Virus record (IMG/VR): IMGVR_UViG_3300042923_000202
Coordinates: 1-43,419 of that record
From: a virus
Reading direction: 5' to 3' (one strand)
DNA length: 43,419 nt
A program made the position numbers and the translations under genes. The notes beneath the pieces are model-generated. The model searched no databases, was not told where the DNA came from, and was given only the letters and a program-made list of their open reading frames with translations. This document shows positions 43,215 to 43,419 of this stretch, piece after piece; positions within the stretch are counted from its first letter, which is position 1, and the number at the start of each line of letters is the position of its first letter.

Positions 43215-43419
43215 GCGGCGAGCCTCTCGACAATCGAAGTCATGGTGGTGGTGATCAGCTGCAGGAATTCGGCGCGGCGATCAGAAAGGCGCTTCAGCTC
43301 GTCCTTGAAGTCGTCGCGGTCCTGCCGGTAGATGATCAGCTGAGATTCATCCGGGAAGTCTGAGCAGTAGCTCACGAAGTCCACCCAATCGCGCCCGGTG
43401 CAGTCCAGATGCCCGACCA
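43211..43419 (-). CDS. YqaJ-family exonuclease, C-terminal part
   Basis: C-terminal part of the exonuclease that begins at 554. Bases 43293-43419 duplicate the left end; the unique part (43211-43292) encodes the last 27 residues, a Leu- and Thr-rich helix ending E-R-L-A-A. The TGA at 43211-43213 overlaps the ATG of the next leftward gene at 43214, so translation is probably coupled. Confidence 0.92.
   Translation of the reverse strand, partial: VGHLDCTGRDWVDFVSYCSDFPDESQLIIYRQDRDDFKDELKRLSDRRAEFLQLITTTMTSIVERLAA
43293..43419. repeat. Terminal direct repeat, right copy
   Basis: Second copy of the 127-base repeat that opens the window. Sequence before it (43211-43292) continues the exonuclease frame in phase with sequence after the left copy, which supports circular closure. 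Confidence 0.95.

Overview
This window is a complete genome of a temperate, long-tailed (siphovirus-like) phage, most likely from a Pseudomonas host. The first 127 bases are repeated exactly at the end, so the contig closes into a circle of 43,292 bp, and the YqaJ exonuclease gene runs across the artificial ends. The attP core is the 3' half of a tRNA-Pro(GGG) gene, which points to integration at a host tRNA-Pro. Host assignment rests on high GC, that tRNA sequence, a gammaproteobacterial-type SOS box and recalled resemblance of many small proteins to Pseudomonas prophage proteins; no search was run.

Layout. A lambda-like switch sits at 4.0-5.2 kb: a leftward promoter (PL) inside three 17-bp operators spaced 23 bp apart, a cI terminator, a self-cleaving S24-family CI repressor, a rightward promoter with its own operators, and a Cro-like protein. 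The leftward operon runs from about 4.05 kb to the left end, continues at the right end of the window, and ends with excisionase and integrase at 36.6 kb. It holds many small phage genes, the YqaJ exonuclease with a possible ssDNA-binding partner, a winged-HTH gene, an orphan adenine methyltransferase, several Cys-rich miniproteins and a beta-repeat protein.

The rightward early region (5.2-11.9 kb) holds two small ribbon-helix-helix-like genes, an O-type initiator with an iteron origin inside it, a P22-type DnaB helicase, a PD-(D/E)XK nuclease, nin-region genes including ninB and ninG, and a gene in the place usually held by antiterminator Q. Holin-like membrane proteins (12.1-13.2 kb) follow, then terminase, portal, Mu F-like head protein, an HNH homing-endonuclease cassette, scaffold, capsid, a collagen-like protein, connectors, tail tube, frameshifted tail chaperone, a secreted moron, a second chaperone-like gene, tape measure, a short set of tail-tip and fibre genes, endolysin-like protein, Rz/Rz1, and a gene behind a LexA box next to attP.

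How it works together. CI holds PL and PR off; RecA-stimulated CI cleavage would release both. PL gives recombination and excision functions; PR gives replication and probably antitermination. At least seven intrinsic terminators lie in the rightward direction between 11.9 and 36.5 kb, so late expression probably needs antitermination. The most unusual parts are the collagen-like protein in the head module, the duplicated tail chaperone flanking a secreted moron, the SOS box outside the immunity region, the very compact tail tip, and several structured untranslated regions.
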